A DNA stretch of 64,000 bases from Berkiella_A sp963976875 (GCA_963976875.1 CAXBML010000001.1:62001-126000), one strand, 5' to 3'; counted from the stretch's first letter, positions 45,262 to 55,072 are shown. The notes: generated from the letters alone by a model not told the origin. Made by a program: numbers and translations.

Positions 45262-46320
45262 CTAACAACTGTGTAAGATCGATGCGCTTGAAGTCGATTC
45301 AGGACAATCTGTTGTACTGTTTTTAGTTAACCTTTCAATTCTATCCTGAATTGGCGGGTGCGTTGCGGTGAATTGTTTATATTGTAAACAAGTCCATGAC
45401 ACCCAGGATTTTTCAGTTTTGAGCGCTTCAGAAGTTTGAGTGTCAGTAGCAGCATCCATACTCATACACATCATAGAGGCTAGCGCATCAATGTTTCTAC
45501 TGCCATGGTCGCCGTTATTCTTAGTATCACGTAATAAGTTATCAAAAGCGTCGGCTAGGTCTTGACCATGACCGCATTTGCGGGCAACGTCATCCGCAGC
45601 GAATTCACGAGTTCTAGATAAAGACAAGGATAAAAGCGTTCCTGAGAAAGGGACAAGCCAGTATAGTAAGATATATTCCCCCATTTTTTGCAGAAAAGAA
45701 GGCGATTTAACTTCTTTTTCATCCTTATGCTTGTTGCTATCTTCACGCGCGCGTCGTTGCTTATAAATCGATTCACTAAATATCCTCAGGGCGCTGGCAA
45801 AAATACTAATGGTTGTTTTGGTCGCAATATCATGATTTACAATATGGCCTAGTTCATGACACCATATTGCTTTGATCCATTTGTTGGCTAGTGCCATATC
45901 GCCATTTGCTTTTTCTTTTGCTTTTTTGAGTAGGCCTGTTGTTATTGCAATTGCAGTATGGTTTTGATGACGGCCTGTTGCAAATGCATTAATTTTGTCA
46001 CTTTCAATAATACAAATTTTAGGCATTGTTTTTAACTGAATCTCGGGGTTGACGCGCAACGCTTCAACCATACTAACTAAATCAAAGCCTTCTGGCTTTT
46101 CATTAGCCTTTATTTCTTTAGCATTCATAAGCCATAGGGCTATTTCGCGGCTAAACCAGAGCACAGTTGCAGAACATGTGATAGTGAGCGCTAGTGAGGC
46201 AATGATTCCAGTTCCAGCTGCGACAAAGCTACCGACAAAGCCTGCTAAAGTTAAAATGCCAGCGAAAACGGCTAGTGAGCGTAAATTGGTTTCTGTTGTG
46301 GGAGATATTGTAAACTTCAT
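45262..46320 (-). CDS. htpX: M48 family membrane zinc metalloprotease (HtpX-like)
   Basis: 352 residues. Two N-terminal membrane segments (about 15-37 and 40-56) are followed by a cytosolic protease domain with HELGH at 155-159 and the third zinc ligand E239 in EFAADDVA. NAFATGRHQNHTAIAITTGL is the usual M48 strand before the helix. HtpX degrades misfolded inner-membrane proteins. It is longer than E. coli HtpX, with an extra charged stretch at 188-205 and an extended C-terminus. Confidence 0.9.
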   Translation of the reverse strand: MKFTISPTTETNLRSLAVFAGILTLAGFVGSFVAAGTGIIASLALTITCSATVLWFSREIALWLMNAKEIKANEKPEGFDLVSMVEALRVNPEIQLKTMPKICIIESDKINAFATGRHQNHTAIAITTGLLKKAKEKANGDMALANKWIKAIWCHELGHIVNHDIATKTTISIFASALRIFSESIYKQRRAREDSNKHKDEKEVKSPSFLQKMGEYILLYWLVPFSGTLLSLSLSRTREFAADDVARKCGHGQDLADAFDNLLRDTKNNGDHGSRNIDALASMMCMSMDAATDTQTSEALKTEKSWVSWTCLQYKQFTATHPPIQDRIERLTKNSTTDCPESTSSASILHSC

Positions 46321-46755
46321 AATGGTCCTACCGGGTGTGAAATAACTTGTAAAATTGAGTGGAAATTATATTGATTTGGGAGAAGTTTCAGCAATGCTGT
46401 TTGTCGGGTAAGAATAACCGGTTATGACTAAAACCAAAAGTCAACTAGCTAAATATTCCAGGCATATCAACAAGTTATCTGAGCAGCTTTTGTTGAGGCT
46501 ATAATTATCAATTAAAATATCAGCCTCTATCTTTGAGTTGATATAAGAGCGCCATAATATCTACGTCAGCATAAGAATCGTAACTAAACAGTCACTAAAC
46601 AGGGCTGTCCCAATAAGAAACTCAACTTAACAGGGGTGTCCTGATAATAATTACCAAAGATATGCGAAAAAGTAATGAAATTTCGTCGGTTGGCTTTATT
46701 GATTGGCTGTAATCTGGGAAAATACCAGCAGACTAGGCTTTAGGAGTAGTAACGT
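46321..46755. other. 435-base intergenic region before hisS
   Basis: No gene seen. It contains the tandem REP-like units listed at 46590-46642. The ispG gene that usually precedes hisS is absent. The hisS promoter is presumably within the last 100 bases but no good match is evident. Confidence 0.55.
46590..46642. repeat. Two tandem REP-like units
   Basis: AGTCACTAAACAGGGCTGTC (from 46590) and CTCAACTTAACAGGGGTGTC (from 46621) are similar units about 31 bases apart. The second is nearly the reverse complement of the sequence at 33012-33033. Confidence 0.55.
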
Positions 46756-48057
46756 ATGGCTTTGGATATTCAAGCCGTGAAAGGCATGAAAGACATCTTG
46801 CCCGCTCAAATTCAGTATTGGCAGTATTTAGAACAAACTTTAGTAGGTTTGTTGTCTAGCTATGGGTATGATGAAATTCGATCTCCCTTACTAGAGCCAA
46901 CTGATTTATTCAAAAGGGCAATAGGGCAAGTGACCGATATTGTCGGTAAAGAGATGTACACCTTCGAAGATAAAGAGAATGATAAAAAGAAGGCTGAAAG
47001 CTTAACTTTAAGACCAGAAGGTACAGCCCAATGTGTGCGAGCAGGAATAGAGCATGGACTTCTTTATAACCAAGTTCAAAAACTATGGTATATGGGGCCG
47101 ATGTTTAGAAGAGAGAATCCACAAAAAGGTCGTTTAAGACAATTCCATCAGTTGGGGGTGGAAGCCTTTGGCTTAACTGGGCCTGATATCGACATTGAGA
47201 TATTGCTGATGACCTATAGACTATGGCAAAAACTTGGATTAGAAAAAGATATTAAGCTTGAGCTTAATTCACTAGGGACATATGAAGAGCGCCTTGAATA
47301 TAGAAAAGAGTTGGTAAAATATTTTAAAGCGAATGAATCAGAGCTTGATGCAGACTCAATTGATAGGCTAGAGAATAATCCGCTGAGAATTTTGGATAGT
47401 AAAAATCCCGCTTTAAAGACATTGATTGAGAATGCACCTACTATTCTTGAGCATTTAGGTTTAGAGTCAAAACAGCATTTTGATGGGATTCTAGCGGCAC
47501 TAGAGCTGTACAATATTCCCTATACAATTAATACACGCTTGGTCCGAGGCTTAGATTATTACACGCACACTGTATTTGAATGGACCTCCAATTTATTAGG
47601 TGCGCAAAGTACCGTATGTGCAGGTGGACGATACGATGATTTGGTTAAGCTCATTGGCGGTAAATCTACACCAAGCACTGGTTTTGCATTAGGTTTAGAA
47701 AGATTATTATTAATCTTAGAAGAGAAAAAATCATTGCCTGAATTAACCAGTGTTGATGCTTATATTGTCCATGATGATATTGCGGCATTGGGGGTGGCAG
47801 AAATACTGCGAGATAAACTCCCAAACTTGAAATTAATATGTCACTGTGGTGGTGGCAAGTTTAAAGCCCAATTTAAAAAAGCAGATATGAGCGGAGCGCG
47901 TTGGGCTATCGTTATTGGAGAGGATGAGCGAGCACAAAATAAATACACCGTAAAATCATTGCGCGAAGAGTTGCCCCAGCAAACCTTTGCCCTAGAGGCA
48001 TTAGTAGAATTTTTAGACAAGAATATGAACCAAAATATAACTCAAAAGAAAGATTAA
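46756..48057 (+). CDS. hisS: Histidyl-tRNA synthetase
   Basis: 433 residues. A class II synthetase that charges tRNA-His. Motif 2 is in MGPMFRRENPQKGRLRQFHQ, the histidine-binding motif is LVRGLDYYTHTVFEW and GGRYDDLV, and motif 3 is GFALGLERLL. The C-terminal anticodon-binding domain is complete. It is followed by yfgM, bamB and der in conserved order. Confidence 0.98.
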   Translation: MALDIQAVKGMKDILPAQIQYWQYLEQTLVGLLSSYGYDEIRSPLLEPTDLFKRAIGQVTDIVGKEMYTFEDKENDKKKAESLTLRPEGTAQCVRAGIEHGLLYNQVQKLWYMGPMFRRENPQKGRLRQFHQLGVEAFGLTGPDIDIEILLMTYRLWQKLGLEKDIKLELNSLGTYEERLEYRKELVKYFKANESELDADSIDRLENNPLRILDSKNPALKTLIENAPTILEHLGLESKQHFDGILAALELYNIPYTINTRLVRGLDYYTHTVFEWTSNLLGAQSTVCAGGRYDDLVKLIGGKSTPSTGFALGLERLLLILEEKKSLPELTSVDAYIVHDDIAALGVAEILRDKLPNLKLICHCGGGKFKAQFKKADMSGARWAIVIGEDERAQNKYTVKSLREELPQQTFALEALVEFLDKNMNQNITQKKD

Positions 48058-48067
48058 GGAGAATCCT

Positions 48068-48751
48068 ATGTCAGGATATGAAACGGACGAACAACAATGG
48101 GATGCAGTTAAGGGCTGGTTTAATAAAAATGGGTCAATGATCTCATGGGTCGTCATTATTGCTGCCGTGCTATTTATGTCTGGTCGTTATTACTTGCATC
48201 ATAATGATGTGATCGCAGAGCAAGGGTCTGAGCATTACTTTGCCATGATTTCTAGCCAAGAAAAAAATGACACTAAGAGCATGCTCAGTAAGGCGAATCG
48301 TCTGATTGATGATTATCCCAAAACACCTTATGCACAATTAGCGGCGTTTACGATTGCAAAATATGCAGTAGAAGAAAAAAACTACGACGAAGCAGAGAAG
48401 CAATTAAAGTGGGTGATGAATGATAGTACGGACAATGATTTTAAAATGTTGGCTAGAGTTCGTTTGATAAAAACTTACTATGCAAAAGGTGATTTTGAAA
48501 AAGCATTATCTTTGCATAATAAAGATGAAGCAGATGGTTGGTTGACCTTAATGGAAGAAATTAAAGGCGATATTTTACACAGCCAATCTAAATTAGATGA
48601 AGCCGTAGAATCTTATGAGGCTGCATTAGAAGCGGCGCCAGAAGAGCATCTGCATGGACAACTCTTAACTTATAAGTTGAAAGAATTAGGAATGTCTCAA
48701 GATTTGATTGACCAAATTGAAGAAAAAAAAGCCAAAGTAGGAAGTGAGTAA
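48068..48751 (+). CDS. yfgM: YfgM family ancillary SecYEG translocon/chaperone protein
   Basis: 227 residues. A short cytosolic N-terminus (TDEQQWDAVKGWFNKNG) is followed by one membrane helix at about 25-42 and a periplasmic TPR region. In E. coli YfgM works with PpiD at the Sec channel. Start has GGAG upstream. The 3' end overlaps bamB by 8 bases. Confidence 0.93.
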   Translation: MSGYETDEQQWDAVKGWFNKNGSMISWVVIIAAVLFMSGRYYLHHNDVIAEQGSEHYFAMISSQEKNDTKSMLSKANRLIDDYPKTPYAQLAAFTIAKYAVEEKNYDEAEKQLKWVMNDSTDNDFKMLARVRLIKTYYAKGDFEKALSLHNKDEADGWLTLMEEIKGDILHSQSKLDEAVESYEAALEAAPEEHLHGQLLTYKLKELGMSQDLIDQIEEKKAKVGSE

Positions 48752-49946
48752 TAAAATGCCGGATGTAATCAGTATACCGAAAAAGCTAGTGGGATTAACT
48801 TTGGCTTGTAGTTTTATGCTAACAGCCTGCAGCAAAATTCCAATTCGTAGTCCTTTTGAAAAACAGGCGGATCTAGAGCTTAGCGCTGTTTCAGAAATAG
48901 AGGGACAAGAAGAAACGTCTGTTGATATCGCTTGGACGAAAGTCAGTCATCGCAAAGGGCGCCACACATATAGCAAATTAAAACCAATTGCTTTTAGCCA
49001 GAGAATTTATTCGGTAGAAGAAGGCAATGTTTTAAAAGCGATTAAGATTAGTGATGGACAGGAACTGTGGTCTCATCAATCAAAACTACATTTTACCGCA
49101 GGACCTGAAGTTATTGACGGTAACCTTATCGTTGCAGCACGCAGTATGGTGTTGGCTTTTGATTTAAATACGGGGCAAGAAAAATGGCGGCGAAAAGTAT
49201 CCAGTGAAGTTTTGTCAGCGCCTAAAGGGAATGCGGGTATATTAGTGGTTCAAGCTGTAGATGGTACCGTTGTTGCGTTAAGTAGTACCAACGGTGAGAT
49301 ATTATGGGAAGTGCCACAAACAACACCATCATTATCTTTAAGAACAAAAAGTTCTCCTGCCATCAGCGGCGACAAAGTACTCGTCGGTTTATCTAATGGC
49401 AAAATTGTTATATTAAATCTTTATAGCGGTATGGAAGAATGGGAGCATACTTTGGCGGTATCCAGAGGTCGCTCTGAGTTACAGCGTTTAGTCGACATTA
49501 GTGCCGACCCTATTATTATAGGTGATATAGCCTATGTTGTTGCTTATCAAGGTAATTTAGCGGCATTAGATATTCGCAAACATGAATTATTATGGGAGCG
49601 TAAAATATCCTCTTTCCAAGATATGGCATTCGATAAAAATAGCATTTACATTACTGATGAATCTCATAACTTGTGGGCGATAGATCAAAAGACAGGTGCG
49701 ACATTGTGGAAACAGAGTCAATTAGTCAAACGTTATATTACGAGTCCATCAGTGCAAGGCCAGTATGTTGTCGTTGCAGACCGAGGGGGCTATATTCATT
49801 GGGTTGATAGTAACACAGGCCATATTAAAGGGCGTGCAGAAATGGGCGATAAATTCTATCAGCAACCTATTGTCAGCAATCAGTATGTATTGGTTCGTGA
49901 GTATAATGGTAAGTTATCGATGTTAGATACAAAACCATCGCAGTAA
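48744..49946 (+). CDS. bamB: Outer membrane protein assembly factor BamB
   Basis: 400 residues. The lipoprotein signal ends in LTAC (Cys about residue 29). The rest is an eight-bladed PQQ-type beta-propeller with repeated D-x-x-T-G-x-x-x-W blades (for example LNTGQEKWRR, SSTNGEILWEVPQ, DQKTGATLWK). BamB is a lipoprotein of the BAM complex that inserts beta-barrels into the outer membrane. The start could also be the next Met four residues later. Confidence 0.96.
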   Translation: MSNKMPDVISIPKKLVGLTLACSFMLTACSKIPIRSPFEKQADLELSAVSEIEGQEETSVDIAWTKVSHRKGRHTYSKLKPIAFSQRIYSVEEGNVLKAIKISDGQELWSHQSKLHFTAGPEVIDGNLIVAARSMVLAFDLNTGQEKWRRKVSSEVLSAPKGNAGILVVQAVDGTVVALSSTNGEILWEVPQTTPSLSLRTKSSPAISGDKVLVGLSNGKIVILNLYSGMEEWEHTLAVSRGRSELQRLVDISADPIIIGDIAYVVAYQGNLAALDIRKHELLWERKISSFQDMAFDKNSIYITDESHNLWAIDQKTGATLWKQSQLVKRYITSPSVQGQYVVVADRGGYIHWVDSNTGHIKGRAEMGDKFYQQPIVSNQYVLVREYNGKLSMLDTKPSQ

Positions 49947-49974
49947 ATTAATTTATAAGTAGTAGAGTTATAGT

Positions 49975-51408
49975 ATGTTACCTGTTATCGCAATTGTTGG
50001 CCGACCTAATGTAGGGAAATCTACATTATTTAATAAGTTTACGCGTTCCAGAGATGCAATTGTCGGCGATCTTGCGGGGGTGACCCGCGACCGTCAGTAT
50101 GGTTTTGGCGCGCTAGATGAAAAGCGGCATATGATTGTTGATACGGGGGGCATGCTATCAGATACCAGTTTTGACGGCTGTATTGATGACCAAGTCGATT
50201 TGGCCTTAGAAGACGCGACCGTTATATTTTTTGTTGTAGATGCTAAAAGTGGGATGGTTTCTGATGATGAGGTCATTGCTGAAAAGCTACGAGCACTAAA
50301 CAAAAAAGTCTATATCTTAGTGAATAAAACCGATGTGGGTGATCCCGATATGGTTTCAGCTGAGTTTTATAGCTTAGGTTTTGATGGGTTATTTCAAGTC
50401 GCTGCAGAGCATAACAGAGGTGTTAGGCAAGTGATTGAAGCGGCAATGGCTGGTGTCTCTGAATCTGAGCCAGATACACATGATGATCGCGATGATATAA
50501 GGGTTGCAATTATTGGTCGTCCCAATGTGGGTAAATCGACCTTAACCAACAGAATGTTGGGTGAAGAGCGAATGGTGGTTTTTGATAAGCCGGGTACGAC
50601 TTTAGATAGTGTTGAGAGCAAACATGAGCATTTTGGCCAGTCTTTTGTTTTTATTGATACGGCAGGTGTGAGACGTAAAAGTTCTGTGACGCAAGCGATT
50701 GAAAAATTTTCTATTATTAAAACATTAGATGCGCTTGATTCATGTCACGTCGCTTTAGTCTTAATCGATGCAACTGAAGATTTAGCGGATCAAGATCTGA
50801 GAATTTTAAATTATGCTATCTCTAGCGGTAAAGCGGTTATACTATGCATGAACAAATGGGATAATTTGCCAGATGAGCAAAAAGAAAAACTCAAAAAACA
50901 ATTAGATCAAAGGCTAAAATTTGCTGAATATGTACAAACACTCCCTATTTCAGCATTACATGGCTCTAATGTTGGATTATTGTTTGATAAAATTGAAGAT
51001 GCTTATCGTCAAGCTTCTATAGAATTATCAACGGCCAAATTAACAGAAATGCTATATAATGCGCAGGCACGCAACCAGCCTCCATTAGTGAATGGCCGAA
51101 GAATTAAACTAAGATACGCGCATGGTGGTGGTAGCTTCCCGCCAACGATTATTATCCATGGCAGTCAAGCTGAGAAAGTACCAATGAATTTTCAGCGTTA
51201 CTTAGTACGTTATTTTATGAAGTCTTTAAAGTTGCACTCTACACCGTTAAAATTAGTATTTAAAACGGCTGAAAATCCCTATAAGCATTTGCGGAATGTG
51301 CTTAATCGAAAGCAGCTTAAAAAGCGCGGTCGGTTAATCAAAAATAGGATTGAAAAAACCAAGCGAAAGCGCAGCAAGAAGTCAACCTATAAGCAATACC
51401 AGATTTAA
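49975..51408 (+). CDS. der: Ribosome biogenesis GTPase Der
   Basis: 477 residues. Two tandem GTPase domains with P-loops GRPNVGKSTLFNKF (about 8-21) and GRPNVGKSTLTNRM (about 181-194), then a KH-like domain and a basic tail. Der is needed for 50S subunit maturation. In the second domain the usual GTTRDS is GTTLDS, an unusual switch I change. Its stop lies inside a hairpin. Confidence 0.98.
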   Translation: MLPVIAIVGRPNVGKSTLFNKFTRSRDAIVGDLAGVTRDRQYGFGALDEKRHMIVDTGGMLSDTSFDGCIDDQVDLALEDATVIFFVVDAKSGMVSDDEVIAEKLRALNKKVYILVNKTDVGDPDMVSAEFYSLGFDGLFQVAAEHNRGVRQVIEAAMAGVSESEPDTHDDRDDIRVAIIGRPNVGKSTLTNRMLGEERMVVFDKPGTTLDSVESKHEHFGQSFVFIDTAGVRRKSSVTQAIEKFSIIKTLDALDSCHVALVLIDATEDLADQDLRILNYAISSGKAVILCMNKWDNLPDEQKEKLKKQLDQRLKFAEYVQTLPISALHGSNVGLLFDKIEDAYRQASIELSTAKLTEMLYNAQARNQPPLVNGRRIKLRYAHGGGSFPPTIIIHGSQAEKVPMNFQRYLVRYFMKSLKLHSTPLKLVFKTAENPYKHLRNVLNRKQLKKRGRLIKNRIEKTKRKRSKKSTYKQYQI

Positions 51409-51422
51409 TTTGGTATTGCTTA
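51390..51422. terminator. Hairpin at the der stop codon
   Basis: TAAGCAATACCA (51390-51401) pairs perfectly with TGGTATTGCTTA (51411-51422) around a nine-base loop. It lies between convergent genes. No clear T-run, so a bidirectional terminator is likely but not certain. Confidence 0.55.
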
Positions 51423-51432
51423 GTTCGGAACT

Positions 51433-52407
51433 TTAAGCGGGTTTTTGAAATAACATCAATGCATTTAATGTGGGGTCGCCACTTTGGTATAATCTTTTAC
51501 CATCTGTTGTAAATCCATTTTTGAGCATTAATTTATTTAATGTATCTAAGCTGTAGAAATTTCTCAGTTCTGAAGCATTGGTTTCCCATGTTTCGTTCGT
51601 TCCTAAGTTAAATACATCGTGGGCTAATGAGACCATTTTTAACATATCTTTATTATTTACATTATGGTCTCTCACAACTAAAAACCCACCAGGCTTCATA
51701 ACTTTCCAAATAGATTGTATAAACTCATCTCTGAGATCAATAGGGCAATGATGGAAACCAATATAAACAGTCACTAATTCAATTGAGCTTTCGGGAATAT
51801 TGGCAGAGATTTTACTTTGGTAATTATTTAAGGGAATAAAATCGCCTGCTTTGGAGAGCTGTCCTCTATCTATCATGTCTGTAAATGAATAATTAGGTTT
51901 GTGATCTGCAACAAAGTAGACATCTCCTTTTAAGGCTAATGTTGCTTTTAATGCATCATAATAGCGACCCGTTGAACCAATTTCTAAATAGCCATTAAAG
52001 ATTTTATTTTTGGGAAGCAATTCCGCTGTTTGTTTTGATATGACTTTTTTTTGTTTCGATAATGCAGGAATGGAGTATGTTAATTCACTAAAAAAGGGTT
52101 TTATTGTATGAATATTTTCTTGTGTGTTGATATAAATATCTTTGTCTTTATTATATTGTTTTGAAGTACTGTCAATTAATGCATGGAACTCTTTTTCTGG
52201 ATATAAATGAAACACATTAACAAGGAATGTGGCAAACTTGGCTTTCAAATTTTCTTTTTGATAAATATAATGAAAATTACTATCATTTCTTATATTTGCA
52301 TTTTCTGAATCTGCTTCGCTGAATAATTTGGCAGGAAAAATAATAAGCAGTGAAATAATAGCAATGTGGCTGATTTTAAAGATTGAGTCGATATAATTTT
52401 TCATCAA
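51433..52407 (-). CDS. Exported or membrane-anchored class I methyltransferase-like protein
   Basis: 324 residues. A hydrophobic N-terminal segment (about 12-30) looks like a signal or anchor. The core resembles a class I SAM methyltransferase: YLEIGSTGRYYDAL for motif I, then LVTVYIGFHHCP and VMKPGGFLVVRDHN. An exported methyltransferase is unusual because SAM is cytosolic, so the segment could be a membrane anchor with the domain inside. Substrate unknown. Divergent from the FAD oxidoreductase gene, 53 bases away, so they may be co-regulated. Confidence 0.7.
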   Translation of the reverse strand: MMKNYIDSIFKISHIAIISLLIIFPAKLFSEADSENANIRNDSNFHYIYQKENLKAKFATFLVNVFHLYPEKEFHALIDSTSKQYNKDKDIYINTQENIHTIKPFFSELTYSIPALSKQKKVISKQTAELLPKNKIFNGYLEIGSTGRYYDALKATLALKGDVYFVADHKPNYSFTDMIDRGQLSKAGDFIPLNNYQSKISANIPESSIELVTVYIGFHHCPIDLRDEFIQSIWKVMKPGGFLVVRDHNVNNKDMLKMVSLAHDVFNLGTNETWETNASELRNFYSLDTLNKLMLKNGFTTDGKRLYQSGDPTLNALMLFQKPA

Positions 52408-52460
52408 TGACCATAGTTTAGTAATATTGTTAAAAATAATACCATAAAGGATATATTAAG

Positions 52461-54914
52461 TTGCATACCTTCTACTTGTTTATTAAAAAATGGATAAAAC
52501 GATTTTTTATTCTGAGTTTCATTTTTATCAGCGTAATTGCAATATCAACAACGGTTATTATCAAAACCAGCAAAGATGAGTCATTTGATTTTCAAACCAA
52601 AGATAACATCGTGAATGATATCACGGGTCTTAACCCTATATCTGTTGCTAAAGTGATTACGCCTAAATCTATTGATGAGATTGCCTTGGCAATTAAAAAT
52701 AGCGAAGGTCCGATTTCTATCGGGGGCGGACGTTATAGTCAGGGTGGACAAGTTGCTTATGAAGACAGTCTACATATAGATATGCGGCGATTTAACAAGG
52801 TAGTTGATTTCAAGCCCAAAGAAAAGGAAATAACCGTGCAAACAGGTATAACCTGGCGGGACATTCAAGAGATTATTGATCCTAAAAATTTGTCTATTAA
52901 GATTATGCAAACCTATGCAAATTTTACAGTCGGCGGTTCATTAAGCGTCAATGTTCATGGTCGTTATATAGGAGAGGGCCCTTTAGTGTCCTCTGTCAAG
53001 TCTATTAAAATAGTGTTAGCAGATGGACAAATTGTTTTGGCTAGTCGAGAAAATAATGCCGATATCTTTTTGGGCGCCATTGGTGGATATGGGGGGTTAG
53101 GGGTTATTGTTGAAGCAACTTTGTCATTAGCAGATAATACAAAAATTGAACGAATCGTTAAGAAAATGCCCTTAGTGGACTATCCGAAGCACTTTGTTAA
53201 AAATGTGCGAACCAACCCTAAAATTGTTATGCACAATGCCGATATCTACCCGCCTGATTATGATCAAGCTCTTGATGTGAGTTGGTACGAGTCTGACAAG
53301 CCATTGACAAGCGATGATAGAGTCATCGCTAAAGATGAAGCGTATTACTGGGGGCCTCGTGCTGCTGAGTTTGTCGCGGATTATGATTTCGGTAAGTGGA
53401 TAAGAGAAAAAATAATTGATCCTGTTTACTATTCTTTTGATCGCGTTGTATGGCGAAATTGGGAAGCAAGTTATGATGTCAAAGAACTGGAACCCAAAGA
53501 TCGGAGTGAATATACATATGTTCTAAGAGAATATTTTGTGCCTGTGGAAAATTTTGCTCAGTTTGTGCCTAAAATGAAAAAAATATTCAACGAGCATGAT
53601 GTCAATATCTTAAACGTTTCTATTCGACATGTGTTTGCGGATGAGGGCACACTTTTGTCTTGGGCCCCGAAGGAGTCTTTTGCTTTTGTTGTCTATTATC
53701 GTCAAGGTGTGGACCCAGATTCAAGAGCTGAGGTGGAAAAGTGGAGTCAAGAAATGATAGATGTTGTTATTTCTTTAGATGGGTCATATTATTTGCCTTA
53801 TCAGATTTTCGCCTCATTCGAACAGTTCTCTAAAGCCTATCCGAACTATAATGAATTCTTTGCCTTAAAAGATAAACTTGATCCCAAATATAGGTTTAGG
53901 AATCAACTTTGGAAAAAGCACTATATTAGCGGGCAAAATCGTATTGACAAAGAGCGATTTAAAATAAAAAAATATTACCGTGGAGAAGAGCAGACCTTTT
54001 TAACTATACCGGAATGGTACTTGGTTTTTAATCCAAAAGAATATGCCGAGTATTTGGAAAGTAAGCAAAATCCTTCCGATTTTCCTTTTATTGAGAGTAC
54101 GCGTATGTATTGGCGCATGTACGATAGAGTACTATCAATTTGTGATGACCGTTATCCTCAAAACTCCGAATATATCACGATGTTAAAAGTCATCGGCATA
54201 AGCACAACGGTTGAATATATAGTCAAAAGTGCTTACGAAAATACTATTGGTCGGTTTACGAGATGGTTGGCGAATGACAAGCCTGTTGTCGAAGATGACA
54301 TTATTGCACAAGCCAATAGAGCCTATAGCAATCTAATATTTTATGATCCTTGGTATGAGTTTGATTTTTCATCATGGGTTAATAAAATATGGCATGAACC
54401 AGATTTTTTTGATAAAAATTTCATTAGAAAAACAGAGCGAAAATTATCTTTTTCAATGGAATATGGTTTTAAGTCTTTATATGCAAAACTCATAAAATAT
54501 GCGGTTCAATCTTCTTATGAACCCAGTGAAGGTTTAATATATCTGTCTGTGACCACACCAAATGTCAGTGTTACAGACTTACCCAGTAAAGTTAAAGTGA
54601 TCAGTCAAGAAGAGAACAAGCTGTTGATTTCAGTGCCTAGATGGGGTGATTTTTCTAAAATTATTCCAATGCTGATTCAACAAGGTTATATTTTTAATGA
54701 TATCTCAGGTAATCAAGATATCGCTGTTTCATTTGTAGCAGACTCTGGTATGAACAAAAGTTTAGCTCAGTCCGATCTGATTTTTAAAGACAAATTTGTT
54801 TCTGATAAATCTAAAGCGCGTATAGTTTCTCTTGCTAAAGTTAGCAACTTACACCTTGCTATTAAAGAGGCTCAAGATGCTGGATATACCCTTGAACATA
54901 TTTATGATTATTAA
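52461..54914 (+). CDS. Membrane-anchored FAD oxidoreductase fused to an extra C-terminal domain
   Basis: 817 residues from a TTG with AAGGA ten bases upstream. One N-terminal membrane helix (about 14-33) is followed by a VAO/FAD_binding_4 domain (ISIGGGRYSQGG at 86-97, then NFTVGGSLSVNVHGRY and GAIGGYGGLGVIVEATLSL), as in gulonolactone or arabinonolactone oxidases. The usual flavin-linking GHS is GRYS, so FAD may bind non-covalently. From about residue 505 a second region (GEEQTFLTIPEWYLVFNPKE, then ISTTVEYIVKSAYENT) looks like a protein usually found alone. Substrate unknown. Confidence 0.8.
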   Translation: MHTFYLFIKKWIKRFFILSFIFISVIAISTTVIIKTSKDESFDFQTKDNIVNDITGLNPISVAKVITPKSIDEIALAIKNSEGPISIGGGRYSQGGQVAYEDSLHIDMRRFNKVVDFKPKEKEITVQTGITWRDIQEIIDPKNLSIKIMQTYANFTVGGSLSVNVHGRYIGEGPLVSSVKSIKIVLADGQIVLASRENNADIFLGAIGGYGGLGVIVEATLSLADNTKIERIVKKMPLVDYPKHFVKNVRTNPKIVMHNADIYPPDYDQALDVSWYESDKPLTSDDRVIAKDEAYYWGPRAAEFVADYDFGKWIREKIIDPVYYSFDRVVWRNWEASYDVKELEPKDRSEYTYVLREYFVPVENFAQFVPKMKKIFNEHDVNILNVSIRHVFADEGTLLSWAPKESFAFVVYYRQGVDPDSRAEVEKWSQEMIDVVISLDGSYYLPYQIFASFEQFSKAYPNYNEFFALKDKLDPKYRFRNQLWKKHYISGQNRIDKERFKIKKYYRGEEQTFLTIPEWYLVFNPKEYAEYLESKQNPSDFPFIESTRMYWRMYDRVLSICDDRYPQNSEYITMLKVIGISTTVEYIVKSAYENTIGRFTRWLANDKPVVEDDIIAQANRAYSNLIFYDPWYEFDFSSWVNKIWHEPDFFDKNFIRKTERKLSFSMEYGFKSLYAKLIKYAVQSSYEPSEGLIYLSVTTPNVSVTDLPSKVKVISQEENKLLISVPRWGDFSKIIPMLIQQGYIFNDISGNQDIAVSFVADSGMNKSLAQSDLIFKDKFVSDKSKARIVSLAKVSNLHLAIKEAQDAGYTLEHIYDY

Positions 54915-54967
54915 TTAGGGGAAATACTGCTTCTTGTAGACGATAACAACTATCCTAGCAGATAAAG

Positions 54968-54992
54968 CAACACTAGGTATAATCTAGTGTTG
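54968..54992. terminator. Hairpin after the FAD oxidoreductase gene
   Basis: CAACACTAG (54968-54976) and CTAGTGTTG (54984-54992) form a perfect 9-bp stem with a seven-base loop. No T-run follows, so it may be a weak terminator. Confidence 0.4.
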
Positions 54993-55051
54993 TGATACAT
55001 GTTAAATATAAATTTGGTTTTATTAGCTTGGTAAAATTTTAACAGTGAAAC

Positions 55052-55072
55052 TTCCGCGGCTAGGCCGCGGAA
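55052..55072. repeat. CCGCGG hairpin, half copy of the element at 15904
   Basis: TTCCGCGGC (55052-55060), loop TAG, GCCGCGGAA (55064-55072). The stem matches the second hairpin of the element at 15904-15992. Confidence 0.65.

Noticed and set aside
46590..46642. Tandem GTGTCC units as an IS end
   Set aside because: No transposase frame nearby; REP-like units are the simpler reading.
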